From a virus: a stretch of 28,707 nucleotides of DNA. Position 1 is the stretch's first letter. Each line of letters begins with the position of its first letter. The position numbers and the translations under genes were made by a program. Positions 14,379-24,179 of the stretch are shown piece after piece. The stretch lies in IMG/VR virus record IMGVR_UViG_3300030451_000179, positions 1 through 28,707 of that record; one strand, written 5' to 3'. The notes below the pieces were generated by a model that made no database searches, had not been told where the DNA came from, and saw only the letters and a list, made by a program, of their open reading frames with translations.

Positions 14379-17300
14379 TGACAAATTCTGACATAACAAA
14401 TCAACAGAATACAAGTATTCAAATAGACCCTTTAACAAATACTTTTGTAAAACTTGAACCAAAGGTTGCATATCAACCACAGAATGTAGGTTCTAACAAT
14501 GTCCAAACAAATAGTTACTTTGATTGGAACCAAGAAATAAGTATGAAAGATACTTATGACACTTTATTTAAAAGTAAAGAACAAGATTATGCAGATGATT
14601 TGTTAGATGGAGATGACGGAGATTTTAATTTCTATAGCGAAGTAAACTTTGATCCGTCAAAAGAACTGACATCAATATATCTAGCTAGTAATAAAGAAGA
14701 TGAAGAACAAAACAATAGTCACATTTCTGATGGTGCTTTAAATTATGTTGGCTACAAAAGATATATACAGAATAATTTATACACAAAACCTTTTGGACAA
14801 AGAGGTAAGTTTCAAAAAGAAGCAATAGATATATTTGAAAAGCATACAGGTATTGATTTTTTAAATGTTGTAAAAGATGGCATACCTTTAAATGTTGTTG
14901 AAGGAGAGAAGTTTCAAGAAGGTTTAAATAAAGTTATACAAGAATATGAAAGCAAAGGTATTGAATGGGATAACCCAGATCGTAATAACTTAAGACAATG
15001 GGTTAGAGATTTTCAAGGTCTTGGTCTTGAAATAAGTGGTGGTATTTCAACTGATATTCTTACTGCACCATTATTAAAAATGGGTCCTTGGGGTGTTGGT
15101 GCAAATGTGTTAATTAACGCAGGTGTAGGTTGGGAGTTGAATGTTGCTGCACAAAAGGCAAGATTAGGAGATCAAGCACAAATAGGATTTGCAGATCAAA
15201 TAAACTACGGAGAAGCTTTTGCTGCTGCTGTAGTGCAAGCTATACCTTTTGGCTCTACAGCTAAAGGCTGGCAAGGTATAAGGCAATCAGGTCTTTTTGG
15301 TGGTACTTTAGCAGGTACAGAACTTACTATAAGAAAACTAATAGATGAAAAGAAGTTTCCTAGTGTAAAAGAATACTTCCAAGCTATAGGTTTGGGTGCA
15401 GGTTTTGGTGCAACTTTTAGAGGAACTCTAAATCAACTAGAAAAATATATGAACAAGTTTGCAGATAAAAATGCAGATGAAATAAATAAACTTATAACAA
15501 AAAAAGACAAACCAAAACTAAATAAAATATTTGAAACATTAAGTATATTTAAAAAAGCTGTTGATGAAAACCCAGACATAAAAACAAATGTAGATGCAGA
15601 TGATATAGATGTAAGTAATGTTAATTTTAAAAAAGGACAAGTAGAACCAGAAGTAAAAAATTTAGATGAATCAATAGATAATAAAGCAAAAACTAAATTT
15701 AATATAGGAGAAGTTAACTTAGGCGAATTTGTTTTACCTAAAGGTTATTTAAAAATGAGTCCTAGATATGGCTCTGCTACATTAGAATTTAATTCTGATA
15801 TAGATAAAGTTGCTTATATATTAAGAGCAAACAGAGTTAAGCTTACTGAAAAACAAAAAATAACACAGGAACGATTAACAAAACTTTTAGAAGATCAAGG
15901 TATTGATGTTAATGCAGTAAGAAATCATGGTGTTACTGTTCATAAAAAAATTAAAGATTTAGTTACAGCAGAAACAGGATCAGCAAAAGCTAGTCCTGAC
16001 AATACAGGTGGTTTAAAAATTAACGTACCAACAGACCAAGCTTTTGTTAAAAAGAACTCAACAAAAACTGCTGGCACAAAACAAGATTTAGGAAGAACCG
16101 ATTTAAACCCAACACAAACAGTACTTCTTAAATATGTTGATGAACCTAGTGTTACTAATTTGAGAAACCTTACCAAAGCATTAAAAGATAAAGGTTGGAC
16201 TAGCTTGAGTTCAGAAACAGACAAGGAAACACTTTTAAAAGCTCTAGCTTTATTTGATCCAAACGAACCAGATTTAGCAAAGAAAATTATTTCATTAGAG
16301 AATACAAGTTTAATTGAACAAAAAGCACAAGAAATAGAGAATTTTCATGGAATTACAAAACAAAAAGAAGTAAATACTGCTTTAGCAATTTCAGCAGTAT
16401 TGGCATCAGAAAAAATGGATAGTAAAAACAACGCTTTTTTAAATGCTTTAAATCAAAAAAATCCAGAACAGATTGAAACAGCCATAGTTGAATTATCAGA
16501 ATCTATTAACGATATGAAGAAATGGTTAATGTCATATTTAGTACCTTCAAGTAGAGCAGGTCAAACATTACAAAAGTTAAATATAGAACCAAAAAAAGGT
16601 ATGGAAGGTAAGACAGTTGCAGAATATGTAGCTTCTGAAAAAATACAACCAAGTGATATTAATGAAGAAAAGTTAGCAAATGTTTTAGATGAAGTTGCTT
16701 TTAGTGCAGAAGACTTAAAAAAAGATTTGACTAGACAATTAGAAATATCTAAAACTACAGGAGATTATTCTGAGTTATATAGAATTGGGAAAATTATACA
16801 GACAGCAGAAGCAGAGCCAGAAACTTTATTTGGTCTTACAAAAGTAAACGCTTTTAAACTTAAAGAAAATAGTGCTTTTAATAAGACTTTAAGAATTGGA
16901 AATGAAATAGGTATAAATGGAATGTTATATAGGTTTGGTACTAATACTGCAAACTTTATTTCTGCAACTTTAAATACTTACCACAGACAACTAAAACTTT
17001 TTTATGGTGCAGAAAATCCAGAAATGTTTGAAGCAGCTATGAGACATTTAGGTGCATTACATAGTAATTATCATTTCATGAGACAAGCTTACAAAAAATC
17101 TATGAAGCTAGAAGATAATTTTATAAATTTAGGAAATAGAAAATTTGAAAATAAGTTTGCAATTAAATCAGATGATGTAGGAGTAAAAGGTCAAGCTATA
17201 AATACAACAGGAAAAGTCATTAGATTTTCTGGTCGTAATATGACCGCTACTGATGCTATGGTACAAGCTCCTAACTTAATAGCAGATATTGTATATATGT

Positions 17301-19138
17301 CTTTTTTAGAAGCAAAAAGACAAGGATTAAAAGGAGAAGATATAGGTAAATTTATTAACAAACATAAGATGGCAGTTCTTGAATGGTATGCACAGAATGG
17401 TGGTACTGAGCTAGAACCTCTTACAAAAAGATTTTTACTTCATGCAAAGAAACAAGCAAAGTTTACAACCTTTACACAAGACATAGATACTACAGGTCCA
17501 TTTGGACAGTTTATGAAATATGGAGATGATAAAGCTAATAAGTTTCCATTAGTCAGATTAATACTGTCATTTACTAGAACACCTACAAATATTAAATCAG
17601 CTAATTATAGAAATAATGTTTTATTCACACCAGTTGTAAATCCTTTCAACAAACAACAATCTATAAATTATCCAGATCAAATACCTATTCTTGGTGGCAA
17701 AAATCTTAATCCTTTAAGTGAAGTTTTTATTCCAGAATTAAGAAAACAGTTAAATAGTCCTGACCCAAAAATAAGAGCTTTAGCTAATGCAGACATTAAT
17801 CAAGCTGTTGCTCTTGTTACTTCAATTTCTGGTTTATCAATAGCTGCAAATATGCTTATGAGTGACCCTACATTTATTCCACCAATAATACTTACAGGTG
17901 GTGGGCCTGATTTTGGTAAAGAACAAGGCAAGAATATGTGGATAAATATGTATAAAAATGGTTGGCGGCCATATAGCGTAGGTTTTTTACAGAAAGATGC
18001 TAATGGAGAACCATTGATAGGAGATGATGGTAAACCAGTTTATTTCTACAGGTCATACGAAGGAGCATTTGAACCTTGGTCTGGAACTGTGAAAACGCTT
18101 GTTGATACTACAAATGCTTTAGGTTTGTTTGGTGGTAAACCTTATGATGATTTAACTACAGGTATGGTTATGTCTGTAGTACAAAATTTCTATAATGATT
18201 CATGGACTTCGCAAGTAGAAGAATTTGTAAATATTTTTAGAGATGCTTCTGCACCTGTAGATGCTAGTGGTGACCCTATAAAAAATTATAGATTTAAAAA
18301 GTTTAGTGATTATGTAGGTAGATTTATTGCATCAAGAGGTCCTTTTTCTGGTCTTGCATCAGACCTTAGAAGATACCCCCATGACATTTTAAGAGTAATG
18401 GGTTTTAGTTTTGAAGAGATAGAACAGATACAAAGAAGACCAGATACAAAAGTAAGGGCAGGTGATGTTTTGAGAACAGACGATCCAACTGATCCTAACT
18501 ATGAAACAAGTGGAGATGGAGCCATATTAGGTAAAGCAGTTTTAAATCAAATCAAACAGAAATATGGCATAGGACCTGATATACCTTTTGATGTAGAACA
18601 TATAACAAATGAACCAATACTATATCCGAATAGAATTGGTGGTAATGTATTTGGATTTAGTGTTACCAAGAAAAGTAAAAACTATCCAATATGGACAGCA
18701 CTAGCACAAATTGGTAGAAGAATACAAGAACCAAGTGAATATATAACAGGCGATATGACAAAAGATGAATTTGTACCAATAAGATTAAATACACAACAAT
18801 ACAATGCTTTGAAAGTAGATATAAATACAATGAAACTAGATGTTGGTTATGGAGATAAAACTATAATTCAAAGCATGAACACATATTTAAAATCGTCAGA
18901 ATATACATCAAATAAAAAAATAATTGAAGAAGAAGGATTAAATAGTCAATTAGGACAGCAAGCAGCAAATGGTATTTTTGCTGAATTGACTTTTATTAAC
19001 AAAAGCTATATACAAAGGGCAGAACAAAATTATATTGAAAAGAACTTCTCAGACCAAGAACAAGAAAGTATAATGAATTATAAAAGTGGGATACAATCTG
19101 ATTATGCTGATAAGTTTCTTAATTCACTTAACAATTAA
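14378..19138 (+). CDS. gp16: Large internal virion protein gp16-like (ejection channel)
   Basis: 1586 aa, larger than T7 gp16 (1318). T7 gp16 carries a lytic transglycosylase at its N-terminus and makes the inner-membrane channel. Here the first 150 residues are acidic and Asn/Gln-rich with no ESxG-type transglycosylase motif. Residues about 215-330 include Gly/Ala-rich hydrophobic helices (LEISGGISTDILTAPLL, GANVLINAGVG, AIGLGAGFGATF) suited to membrane insertion. The rest is long helical sequence. The last 500 residues contain the conserved-looking GLFGGKPYDDLTTGMVMSVV and IASRGPFSGLASDLRRYP. Overlaps gp15 by one base (TAATG) and precedes the fibre gene by two. Confidence 0.88.
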   Translation: MTNSDITNQQNTSIQIDPLTNTFVKLEPKVAYQPQNVGSNNVQTNSYFDWNQEISMKDTYDTLFKSKEQDYADDLLDGDDGDFNFYSEVNFDPSKELTSIYLASNKEDEEQNNSHISDGALNYVGYKRYIQNNLYTKPFGQRGKFQKEAIDIFEKHTGIDFLNVVKDGIPLNVVEGEKFQEGLNKVIQEYESKGIEWDNPDRNNLRQWVRDFQGLGLEISGGISTDILTAPLLKMGPWGVGANVLINAGVGWELNVAAQKARLGDQAQIGFADQINYGEAFAAAVVQAIPFGSTAKGWQGIRQSGLFGGTLAGTELTIRKLIDEKKFPSVKEYFQAIGLGAGFGATFRGTLNQLEKYMNKFADKNADEINKLITKKDKPKLNKIFETLSIFKKAVDENPDIKTNVDADDIDVSNVNFKKGQVEPEVKNLDESIDNKAKTKFNIGEVNLGEFVLPKGYLKMSPRYGSATLEFNSDIDKVAYILRANRVKLTEKQKITQERLTKLLEDQGIDVNAVRNHGVTVHKKIKDLVTAETGSAKASPDNTGGLKINVPTDQAFVKKNSTKTAGTKQDLGRTDLNPTQTVLLKYVDEPSVTNLRNLTKALKDKGWTSLSSETDKETLLKALALFDPNEPDLAKKIISLENTSLIEQKAQEIENFHGITKQKEVNTALAISAVLASEKMDSKNNAFLNALNQKNPEQIETAIVELSESINDMKKWLMSYLVPSSRAGQTLQKLNIEPKKGMEGKTVAEYVASEKIQPSDINEEKLANVLDEVAFSAEDLKKDLTRQLEISKTTGDYSELYRIGKIIQTAEAEPETLFGLTKVNAFKLKENSAFNKTLRIGNEIGINGMLYRFGTNTANFISATLNTYHRQLKLFYGAENPEMFEAAMRHLGALHSNYHFMRQAYKKSMKLEDNFINLGNRKFENKFAIKSDDVGVKGQAINTTGKVIRFSGRNMTATDAMVQAPNLIADIVYMSFLEAKRQGLKGEDIGKFINKHKMAVLEWYAQNGGTELEPLTKRFLLHAKKQAKFTTFTQDIDTTGPFGQFMKYGDDKANKFPLVRLILSFTRTPTNIKSANYRNNVLFTPVVNPFNKQQSINYPDQIPILGGKNLNPLSEVFIPELRKQLNSPDPKIRALANADINQAVALVTSISGLSIAANMLMSDPTFIPPIILTGGGPDFGKEQGKNMWINMYKNGWRPYSVGFLQKDANGEPLIGDDGKPVYFYRSYEGAFEPWSGTVKTLVDTTNALGLFGGKPYDDLTTGMVMSVVQNFYNDSWTSQVEEFVNIFRDASAPVDASGDPIKNYRFKKFSDYVGRFIASRGPFSGLASDLRRYPHDILRVMGFSFEEIEQIQRRPDTKVRAGDVLRTDDPTDPNYETSGDGAILGKAVLNQIKQKYGIGPDIPFDVEHITNEPILYPNRIGGNVFGFSVTKKSKNYPIWTALAQIGRRIQEPSEYITGDMTKDEFVPIRLNTQQYNALKVDINTMKLDVGYGDKTIIQSMNTYLKSSEYTSNKKIIEEEGLNSQLGQQAANGIFAELTFINKSYIQRAEQNYIEKNFSDQEQESIMNYKSGIQSDYADKFLNSLNN

Positions 19139-19140
19139 TT

Positions 19141-21942
19141 ATGGCTACTAATACTGCTGCATCTTTTTCTACACCTACTGCTAATGGTACTGCTGGTCCT
19201 TTTAATATAGGTTTTACTTACCTTGCACAATCAGAAATAGATGTAACAGTTGATGGTGTTTTAAAAACTCTTAATACTCATTATATTTTTCATAGCACTA
19301 CTCAAATATCTTTTACTTCTGGTAACTTTCCTACTGCTGGACAAAGTATAAAATTTCAAAGAAATACTGATATATCAGCTAAAAAAGTAGATTTTGTAGA
19401 TGGTTCCGTTTTAACAGAAACAGACCTTGATAATAATACCGATCAAATTTTATTTGGTTTACAAGAATTTGTAGATGAATTAAATACTAATGTTGTTAAA
19501 AGAGATGGTACTCAAACTATTACTACCAACCTTGTATTTGAAGGTTCTTCAGATGATGCCAATGAAACTACTTTAGGTGTAGTAAATCCAACTGCTGATC
19601 GTACAATAAACTTACCTAATGTATCTGGTACTGTAGTAACTACAGGTGATACAGGTACAGTTTCTAATGGCATGATTGCTGATGATGCTGTCAATGCTGC
19701 AAAAATATCTGAAGCTGATCTTAAATCTTTATCTAATTGTCAAACAGGTAGTGCTGCTAGTCTTGCTAATTTAACAAATAATGAAGTTTCAATTCTTGAC
19801 GGTGCAACACTAAGCACTACAGAACTAAATACGTTAGATGGTGTCAATAGTACTCTTACTGCTTCAGAATTAAATGTATTAGATGGTATTACAGCTTCTA
19901 CTGCTAACCTTAACCAACTGACTAATAAAGAAGTAGAGACTTCTTTAACAGCTAATAGTGATGCAAAGATACCAACATCAAAAGCTGTTAATGATCGTAT
20001 TCTTACTGTTACTAATGCGTTAGGTGGTTTTGTTGCAATAGCAAATGAAACATCTTTTCCTTCTACACACCCTGACCCTAGTGGTAATGCTGGTACTGTA
20101 GTTTCTATATCAGATGCAGGTGGAGTGGTTATAAATAGCAGTGGTGTTGCAACTATATCTAATGGTGCAGGTTCTGGTAATACTGTTACGATTACAGGTT
20201 TTCCCTCTGATTTGCATAGTAGAACTCTAGGTAGTGGTGTTGGTTTGCAAGTACAAACAACATCTACATTACATACCTACACTTATCATAAATCTTTAAT
20301 TAAAGAATCAGATTTAGTAAATTTTAGTGCTGATCTTGATAGCTTTAGAAGTAGATATAGAGTTGTAGATACGACACCAACATCTAATAATGATGAAGGA
20401 GATTTAATTTTTAGAAAATCTGATAATAAACTTTTAGTATTTAATGGTACTGCTTATCAAGAAGCTAGTTCTGTTGGTAACTTTCACATAAACACTTTAA
20501 GTAGTTTTAATGGTACTGGTGGAGGTAGTGCAACATTTAACGGTTCTGCATATAGATTTAACATTAACCACCCACCAGAATTAGCAGAACAATTACTTGT
20601 AAGTATTAATGGTATTATCCAAAAACCTAATAGTGGTACAAGCCAACCAAGTGAAGGTTTTGCTCTAAGTGGATCATCAGTAATATTTAGTGCTGCCCCT
20701 GCTAGTGGATCAGACTTTTTTATAATTACTATTGGTAAATCAGTAGATATAGGAGTTGTAAGTGATGGAACGATTGATAATGCAAAGGTAGCTAGTGATG
20801 CAAGTATAGAGGGTACAAAAATAAATCCTAACTTTGGCAGCCAAAATGTAATTACATCAGGAAATATTAATGCAACAGGACAAATAATTGCAAGTGATGG
20901 TTTTCAAGTAAATGATAATCTTGGTAATATTTATTTTTATAATACTGCTGCTACAGAATTACTTGCTTATATACGAACAGTAACAGGAACAGATGATTAT
21001 GTAGAAATCTTAGCTAATCAAAATAATTCAGAAATACGTCTAGCTACTAAAGCTAATAGTGGTAATAGTAATTTAAACAAAATTAGAATAACTGCTGATG
21101 ATGTAAGAATTGGTAGAGTCATGGTAAATGACAATACTGATGTCAATGCAATATTTAAACATAGTGGCGGTGTTGAACTTTATTATGGTGTAACTGGACA
21201 AGCAAGCAGTAAAAAACTAGAAACAACTGCAACTGGAATAGATGTTACAGGTACACTAACAGCATCAACAGATGTAAGAGCGCAAGATATGTACATTGTT
21301 GCTGATAATAAAAGATTAAGAATGGGTGCGAGCCAAGACTTTCAACTATTACATAGTGGAACAGTAAATGAAATATTAGCTTACAATTATCACGATACTG
21401 TTATTAAATCTAGAACAGAAATCCAAGCTGTATTTAAACATCTTGCTGGAGTAGAACTTAACTATGCGACTAATAAAAAATTAGAGACAACTTCAACTGG
21501 AATATCAGTAACAGGTGGTGTTACTACTAGTGGTGATAGTTTTTTCAACGAAGATGTATTTTTTGATGGTGCTACAGGTGGTAGAGATGTTAGATGGGAT
21601 CGTACTGGTAATAGTTTAAGATTTTATGATAACGCTGTATTATCAATCGGTAGCGATCAAGACGTTCGTATTTGGCATGACGGAGCAAGAACAAATATAG
21701 TTGAAAATGGTACTGGTAACTTAGGAATATCTGGAAATGGAAGTGTTAAATTTGATATCATTCAATCAACTTATGGCACTGATTATATAGCAAGATTTAA
21801 AAATGCTAATTGTGAATTATATGCTAATGCTACAAAACGTCTAGAAACAACTTCAACTGGTGTTGATGTTAATGGGAAGGTTAGTGAAAATGGTGTTACC
21901 ATTACAAGTAAAGCAACTGCTCTTTCTTTAGTTTTTAGTTAA
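19141..21942 (+). CDS. gp17: Tail fibre, T7 gp17-type N-terminal anchor
   Basis: 933 aa. Residues 1 to about 120 form the T7 gp17 tail-attachment domain: GPFNIGFTYLAQSEIDVTVDG, then a TxYxFxxxTxISFT strand pair, IKFQRNTDISAKKVDFVDGS and LTETDLDNNTDQILFGLQE. T7 gp17 has the same order, with RRVTxxxxxVDFTDGSxL. The shaft follows with ExxxLDG repeats (about 215-255), a middle beta-rich part, and three FKxxxxVELYY...KLETTxTGIxVTG repeats in the C-terminal third (672-704, 765-792, 886-912). The short end KATALSLVFS carries no obvious chaperone domain. Residues about 545-575 share a module with the protein at 23054. This is the main host-recognition organelle. Confidence 0.92.
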   Translation: MATNTAASFSTPTANGTAGPFNIGFTYLAQSEIDVTVDGVLKTLNTHYIFHSTTQISFTSGNFPTAGQSIKFQRNTDISAKKVDFVDGSVLTETDLDNNTDQILFGLQEFVDELNTNVVKRDGTQTITTNLVFEGSSDDANETTLGVVNPTADRTINLPNVSGTVVTTGDTGTVSNGMIADDAVNAAKISEADLKSLSNCQTGSAASLANLTNNEVSILDGATLSTTELNTLDGVNSTLTASELNVLDGITASTANLNQLTNKEVETSLTANSDAKIPTSKAVNDRILTVTNALGGFVAIANETSFPSTHPDPSGNAGTVVSISDAGGVVINSSGVATISNGAGSGNTVTITGFPSDLHSRTLGSGVGLQVQTTSTLHTYTYHKSLIKESDLVNFSADLDSFRSRYRVVDTTPTSNNDEGDLIFRKSDNKLLVFNGTAYQEASSVGNFHINTLSSFNGTGGGSATFNGSAYRFNINHPPELAEQLLVSINGIIQKPNSGTSQPSEGFALSGSSVIFSAAPASGSDFFIITIGKSVDIGVVSDGTIDNAKVASDASIEGTKINPNFGSQNVITSGNINATGQIIASDGFQVNDNLGNIYFYNTAATELLAYIRTVTGTDDYVEILANQNNSEIRLATKANSGNSNLNKIRITADDVRIGRVMVNDNTDVNAIFKHSGGVELYYGVTGQASSKKLETTATGIDVTGTLTASTDVRAQDMYIVADNKRLRMGASQDFQLLHSGTVNEILAYNYHDTVIKSRTEIQAVFKHLAGVELNYATNKKLETTSTGISVTGGVTTSGDSFFNEDVFFDGATGGRDVRWDRTGNSLRFYDNAVLSIGSDQDVRIWHDGARTNIVENGTGNLGISGNGSVKFDIIQSTYGTDYIARFKNANCELYANATKRLETTSTGVDVNGKVSENGVTITSKATALSLVFS
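19783..19920 (+). repeat. ExxxLDG shaft repeats in the fibre
   Basis: Three units carry Glu, three residues, then Leu-Asp-Gly: E215-VSI-LDG221, E228-LNT-LDG234 and E243-LNV-LDG249, spaced 13 and 15 residues apart, each followed by a Ser/Thr/Ala-rich stretch. The DNA copies have diverged, so selection appears to act on the protein repeat, which probably forms a trimeric beta shaft. Confidence 0.75.
21154..21876 (+). repeat. Three FK...EL.Y..KLETT.TGI.VTG repeats in the fibre
   Basis: Copies at 21154-21252 (F672-G704), 21433-21516 (F765-G792) and 21796-21876 (F886-G912). Each begins with Phe-Lys, continues through a G/N-V/C-E-L segment with Tyr, then K-(K/R)-L-E-T-T-x-(T)-G-(I/V)-x-V-(T/N)-G. 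The KLETT...TG core is almost identical in all three. This module recurs in marine phage fibres as I remember them; it is a likely unit for recombination. Confidence 0.8.
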
Positions 21943-21946
21943 CATT

Positions 21947-22309
21947 ATGACCGCACCAAATATCGCAGCATTAACAACAATTACAGGTAAAAGTGTAGGT
22001 GTTGCAGTTGGTACTTCTGCTACTGATGTAGTTGCAAATGCAGCATCAAGTAATAAAGTTTTTAAAATTAATTCACTAATAATATCTAATGTTGATGGAA
22101 CCAATGCTGCTGACGTAACTGTTACTTTACAAAAAGCAGGTTCTAATAATTTTCATTTGGTAAAAACTGTAACGGTACCAGCAGATGCAACTTTAGTTGT
22201 AATTTCTAAAGATACACAAATTTATTTAGAAGAGAACGACAAAATTCAAGCTCTTGCTGGTGTTGCTAGTGATTTAGAAGCTGTTTGTTCTTATGAGGAA
22301 ATAAGCTAA
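21947..22309 (+). CDS. Small beta-rich structural protein (120 aa)
   Basis: MTAPNIAALTTITGKSVGVAVG, followed by alternating polar and hydrophobic residues throughout, suggests a beta sandwich. The middle KVFKINSLIISNVDGTNAADVTV and the end VISKDTQIYLEENDKIQALA are typical of small virion decoration or tail proteins that I remember from marine phages (surface 'resilin-like' or neck proteins without known function). It starts four bases after the fibre stop and ends two bases before the PA14 gene, so it belongs to the fibre operon. No signal peptide. Virion location is an inference. Confidence 0.7.
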   Translation: MTAPNIAALTTITGKSVGVAVGTSATDVVANAASSNKVFKINSLIISNVDGTNAADVTVTLQKAGSNNFHLVKTVTVPADATLVVISKDTQIYLEENDKIQALAGVASDLEAVCSYEEIS

Positions 22310-22311
22310 TA

Positions 22312-23004
22312 ATGAAATATTGGAACGGTAATTTTATTACAACTAAATCAATAGAAAATACAGATGGTATTTATAATTTATACGCACAGGCAGTATATGA
22401 AAAAGCAGCAACATGGCCTAGAGTATTGAGTCTTGCTGAAGGTGGTCTAGCAGGTAAATTCTTTGCAGGGTCATTTAGAAATCTTATAGCAGCAGGTAAC
22501 ATTGGAAGCATACCTTTAACAACAACTAATAACGCACCAAATAATTTTCCATCTGGAACAAAAGGAATACCTTCAGGATATAACGCAGGTGTTAATGTCT
22601 GGGATGAAATTGATTATGGTGCAAACCTATCTGATTCATATGGTTTTATTGCAATTGGCTATTTTAAGCCAAATGAAACAGGAACCCATACTTTTTTTAC
22701 TGCTTCTGATGACGGGAGTGGAGTTTGGTTTGGTGCAAATGCTTTAGAAACAGGTAGTAGAAATACAAGCAACGCTGTTGTTAATAATGGTATGGGTACT
22801 GGTCATGGTGTTGTAGAACGATCTGGAACAATAACACTTAACTCAGGTACATATTACCCAATAAGAATAGTACATGAAGAAACAAGTGGTGGTGATGCTA
22901 TGAGATTTAGTTGGCAAGGCCCAACAAGTGCAAAGACAGAAGATTTAAGTAATTATTTCTATTATGCAGTTAACAATGGTAATCCTACAGGAGACTTTGA
23001 ATAA
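22312..23004 (+). CDS. PA14/GLEYA-like domain protein, likely receptor-binding accessory
   Basis: 230 aa. Residues about 44-222 look like a PA14 or GLEYA beta-barrel, a carbohydrate-binding fold. Residues 113-143 (IAIGYFKPNETGTHTF then FTASDDGSGVWFG) carry the family core G-Y-F-x-P-x-x-x-G-x-[YH]-x-F...SDDxSxxWxG, including the paired Asp that bind calcium in flocculins. Near the end YYPIRIVHEETSGGDAMRFSW matches the closing YPIRI...G...F-S-W strand. The first 40 residues (MKYWNGNFITTKSIEN) resemble short N-terminal tags of marine phage tail proteins. Role in sugar recognition on the host surface is inferred from fold and its position in the fibre operon. Confidence 0.8.
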   Translation: MKYWNGNFITTKSIENTDGIYNLYAQAVYEKAATWPRVLSLAEGGLAGKFFAGSFRNLIAAGNIGSIPLTTTNNAPNNFPSGTKGIPSGYNAGVNVWDEIDYGANLSDSYGFIAIGYFKPNETGTHTFFTASDDGSGVWFGANALETGSRNTSNAVVNNGMGTGHGVVERSGTITLNSGTYYPIRIVHEETSGGDAMRFSWQGPTSAKTEDLSNYFYYAVNNGNPTGDFE

Positions 23005-23053
23005 AGTGATTATATATAAAAATAATATATACTTATACTAAAGGCAACTTATT
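23005..23053 (+). promoter_or_regulatory. AT-rich gap before the second fibre gene, possible promoter
   Basis: A 49-base gap consisting nearly only of A and T (TTATATATAAAAATAATAT and TATACT) in an operon whose other gaps are about 0-9 bases. The TATACT is a fair -10 candidate but no good -35 is visible; a short AT hairpin is also possible. Weak evidence. Confidence 0.25.
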
Positions 23054-23788
23054 ATGGGATTAACAGAAGCTAGTGCATTTAAAGATGGAAAGATAGTAAA
23101 TGATGATGTAAACGCTAGTGCTGCTATAGCTGGTACAAAAATTAACCCTGATTTTGGTAATCAAGATATCACTACTGATGCAGATAATATATTTATAAAT
23201 AATAATAATGCAGTTTTATTTTTTGGTACTGATACAGGTGGTTTTGGTGCTAATGCTGGTATAGGTATTGCACAACAAAGTCAATACCATATAAGTGGAA
23301 GTGCTGCTGGTGATCTTTGTATTGCTGCAAAAACAGGTAAAAGTATAAGATTTGGAACTAGAGCTAGTGGTTCTGGTGTTATATATACACAAATGAGAAT
23401 ACAACCTAGTGGCACGTTAGAAGTACGTCAAAACATAGATTTTATTAATCAAAAGGAATTTAAATTTTTTGATAATGACAACTCACATAGTATAAGTTTT
23501 AAAGCACCTGCAACAATAGCATCTGATTTAGTTTTTACCTTACCTACTACTGATGCTGCCTTTAGTGGTTATGCTTTAATTTCAGATGGTGCAGGTACAT
23601 TAAGTTGGGGTGTTGCTGGCGGTGCTAGTGGTAGTGGAAATAATCAAGTTTTTTGGGAAAACGATCAAACAGTTACAGCAAACTACACAATAACAAATAA
23701 TAAAAATGCTGGAAGTTTTGGTCCAATTACGATAAACTCAGGCGTAGTAGTTACTATTGGTTCTGGTCAAACTTGGAGCATTGTTTAG
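23054..23788 (+). CDS. Second fibre-like protein sharing a module with gp17 (244 aa)
   Basis: MGLTEASAFKDGKIVNDDVN then ASAAIAGTKINPDFGNQDI, which matches DASIEGTKINPNFGSQNV in gp17. The C-terminal part has FKAPATIASDLVFTLPTTDA then ALISDGAGTLSWG, and ends with VFWENDQTVTANYTITNNKN and ITINSGVVVTIGSGQTWSIV. The last block is a very common tip module of marine phage fibres as I recall them. There is no T7 gp17 anchor, so it must attach through another protein. It sits between the PA14 gene and two short paralogous proteins and ends immediately before the next ATG. Confidence 0.8.
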   Translation: MGLTEASAFKDGKIVNDDVNASAAIAGTKINPDFGNQDITTDADNIFINNNNAVLFFGTDTGGFGANAGIGIAQQSQYHISGSAAGDLCIAAKTGKSIRFGTRASGSGVIYTQMRIQPSGTLEVRQNIDFINQKEFKFFDNDNSHSISFKAPATIASDLVFTLPTTDAAFSGYALISDGAGTLSWGVAGGASGSGNNQVFWENDQTVTANYTITNNKNAGSFGPITINSGVVVTIGSGQTWSIV

Positions 23789-24175
23789 ATGAGTACTCTT
23801 AATGTTGCTAATATACAAAGTTTATCAGCAGGTGATATACCTGTTATTAAAGATAGTTCTGGTACAGAGGTAGCTAGATTAGTAAAAGCTTTTTGTCGTT
23901 TTAATATGACAAACGGAAATATAACTTCAAGTTTTAATGTTAGTACAATAACAGATCATGGAGTAGGAGATTATAGCGTGACTTATACAAACGCTTTTGG
24001 AAGTGGTGCATACGCTTATACGATAGGTGGTTCCGCACCTGTTAATACACATCATTGCCACGCTTCTACTTATCAACACACACCAACTACTACAAGTATA
24101 AGGTTAGGAGTTTTCAGAGATGAAACAAGCACTAGCAGAGCAGATGATTCAAGACTTTGTGTAGTTATTTTTTAA
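23789..24175 (+). CDS. Short fibre-accessory protein, paralogue of the one at 24674 (128 aa)
   Basis: Starts MSTLNVANIQSLSAGDIPVI, a tag also seen as MSTLKVNNLQ in its paralogue. The core AFCRFNMTNGNITSSFNVST then ITDHGVGDYSVTYTNAF matches AWVRFNGTGTVSITDSFNVSSMSDNGTGSYAFSLTTNM in the other. The pattern W/F-x-x-F...S-F-N-V-S-x-x-(T/S)-D-x-G-x-G-x-Y recurs in marine phage tail-tip proteins. A His/Cys patch (THHCHAS) is unique to this copy. Probably a small trimeric tip or receptor-binding unit. ATG directly follows the previous stop. Confidence 0.75.
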   Translation: MSTLNVANIQSLSAGDIPVIKDSSGTEVARLVKAFCRFNMTNGNITSSFNVSTITDHGVGDYSVTYTNAFGSGAYAYTIGGSAPVNTHHCHASTYQHTPTTTSIRLGVFRDETSTSRADDSRLCVVIF

Positions 24176-24179
24176 AATT

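Noticed and set aside
15940-16224. Minus-strand ORF of 94 aa inside gp16
   Set aside because: Antisense in a long confident coding gene; open frames like this are expected by chance.
23216-23404. Minus-strand ORF rich in Thr and Ser (62 aa)
   Set aside because: Mirror of Gly/Ala/Thr-rich fibre coding sequence on the plus strand; no start context.
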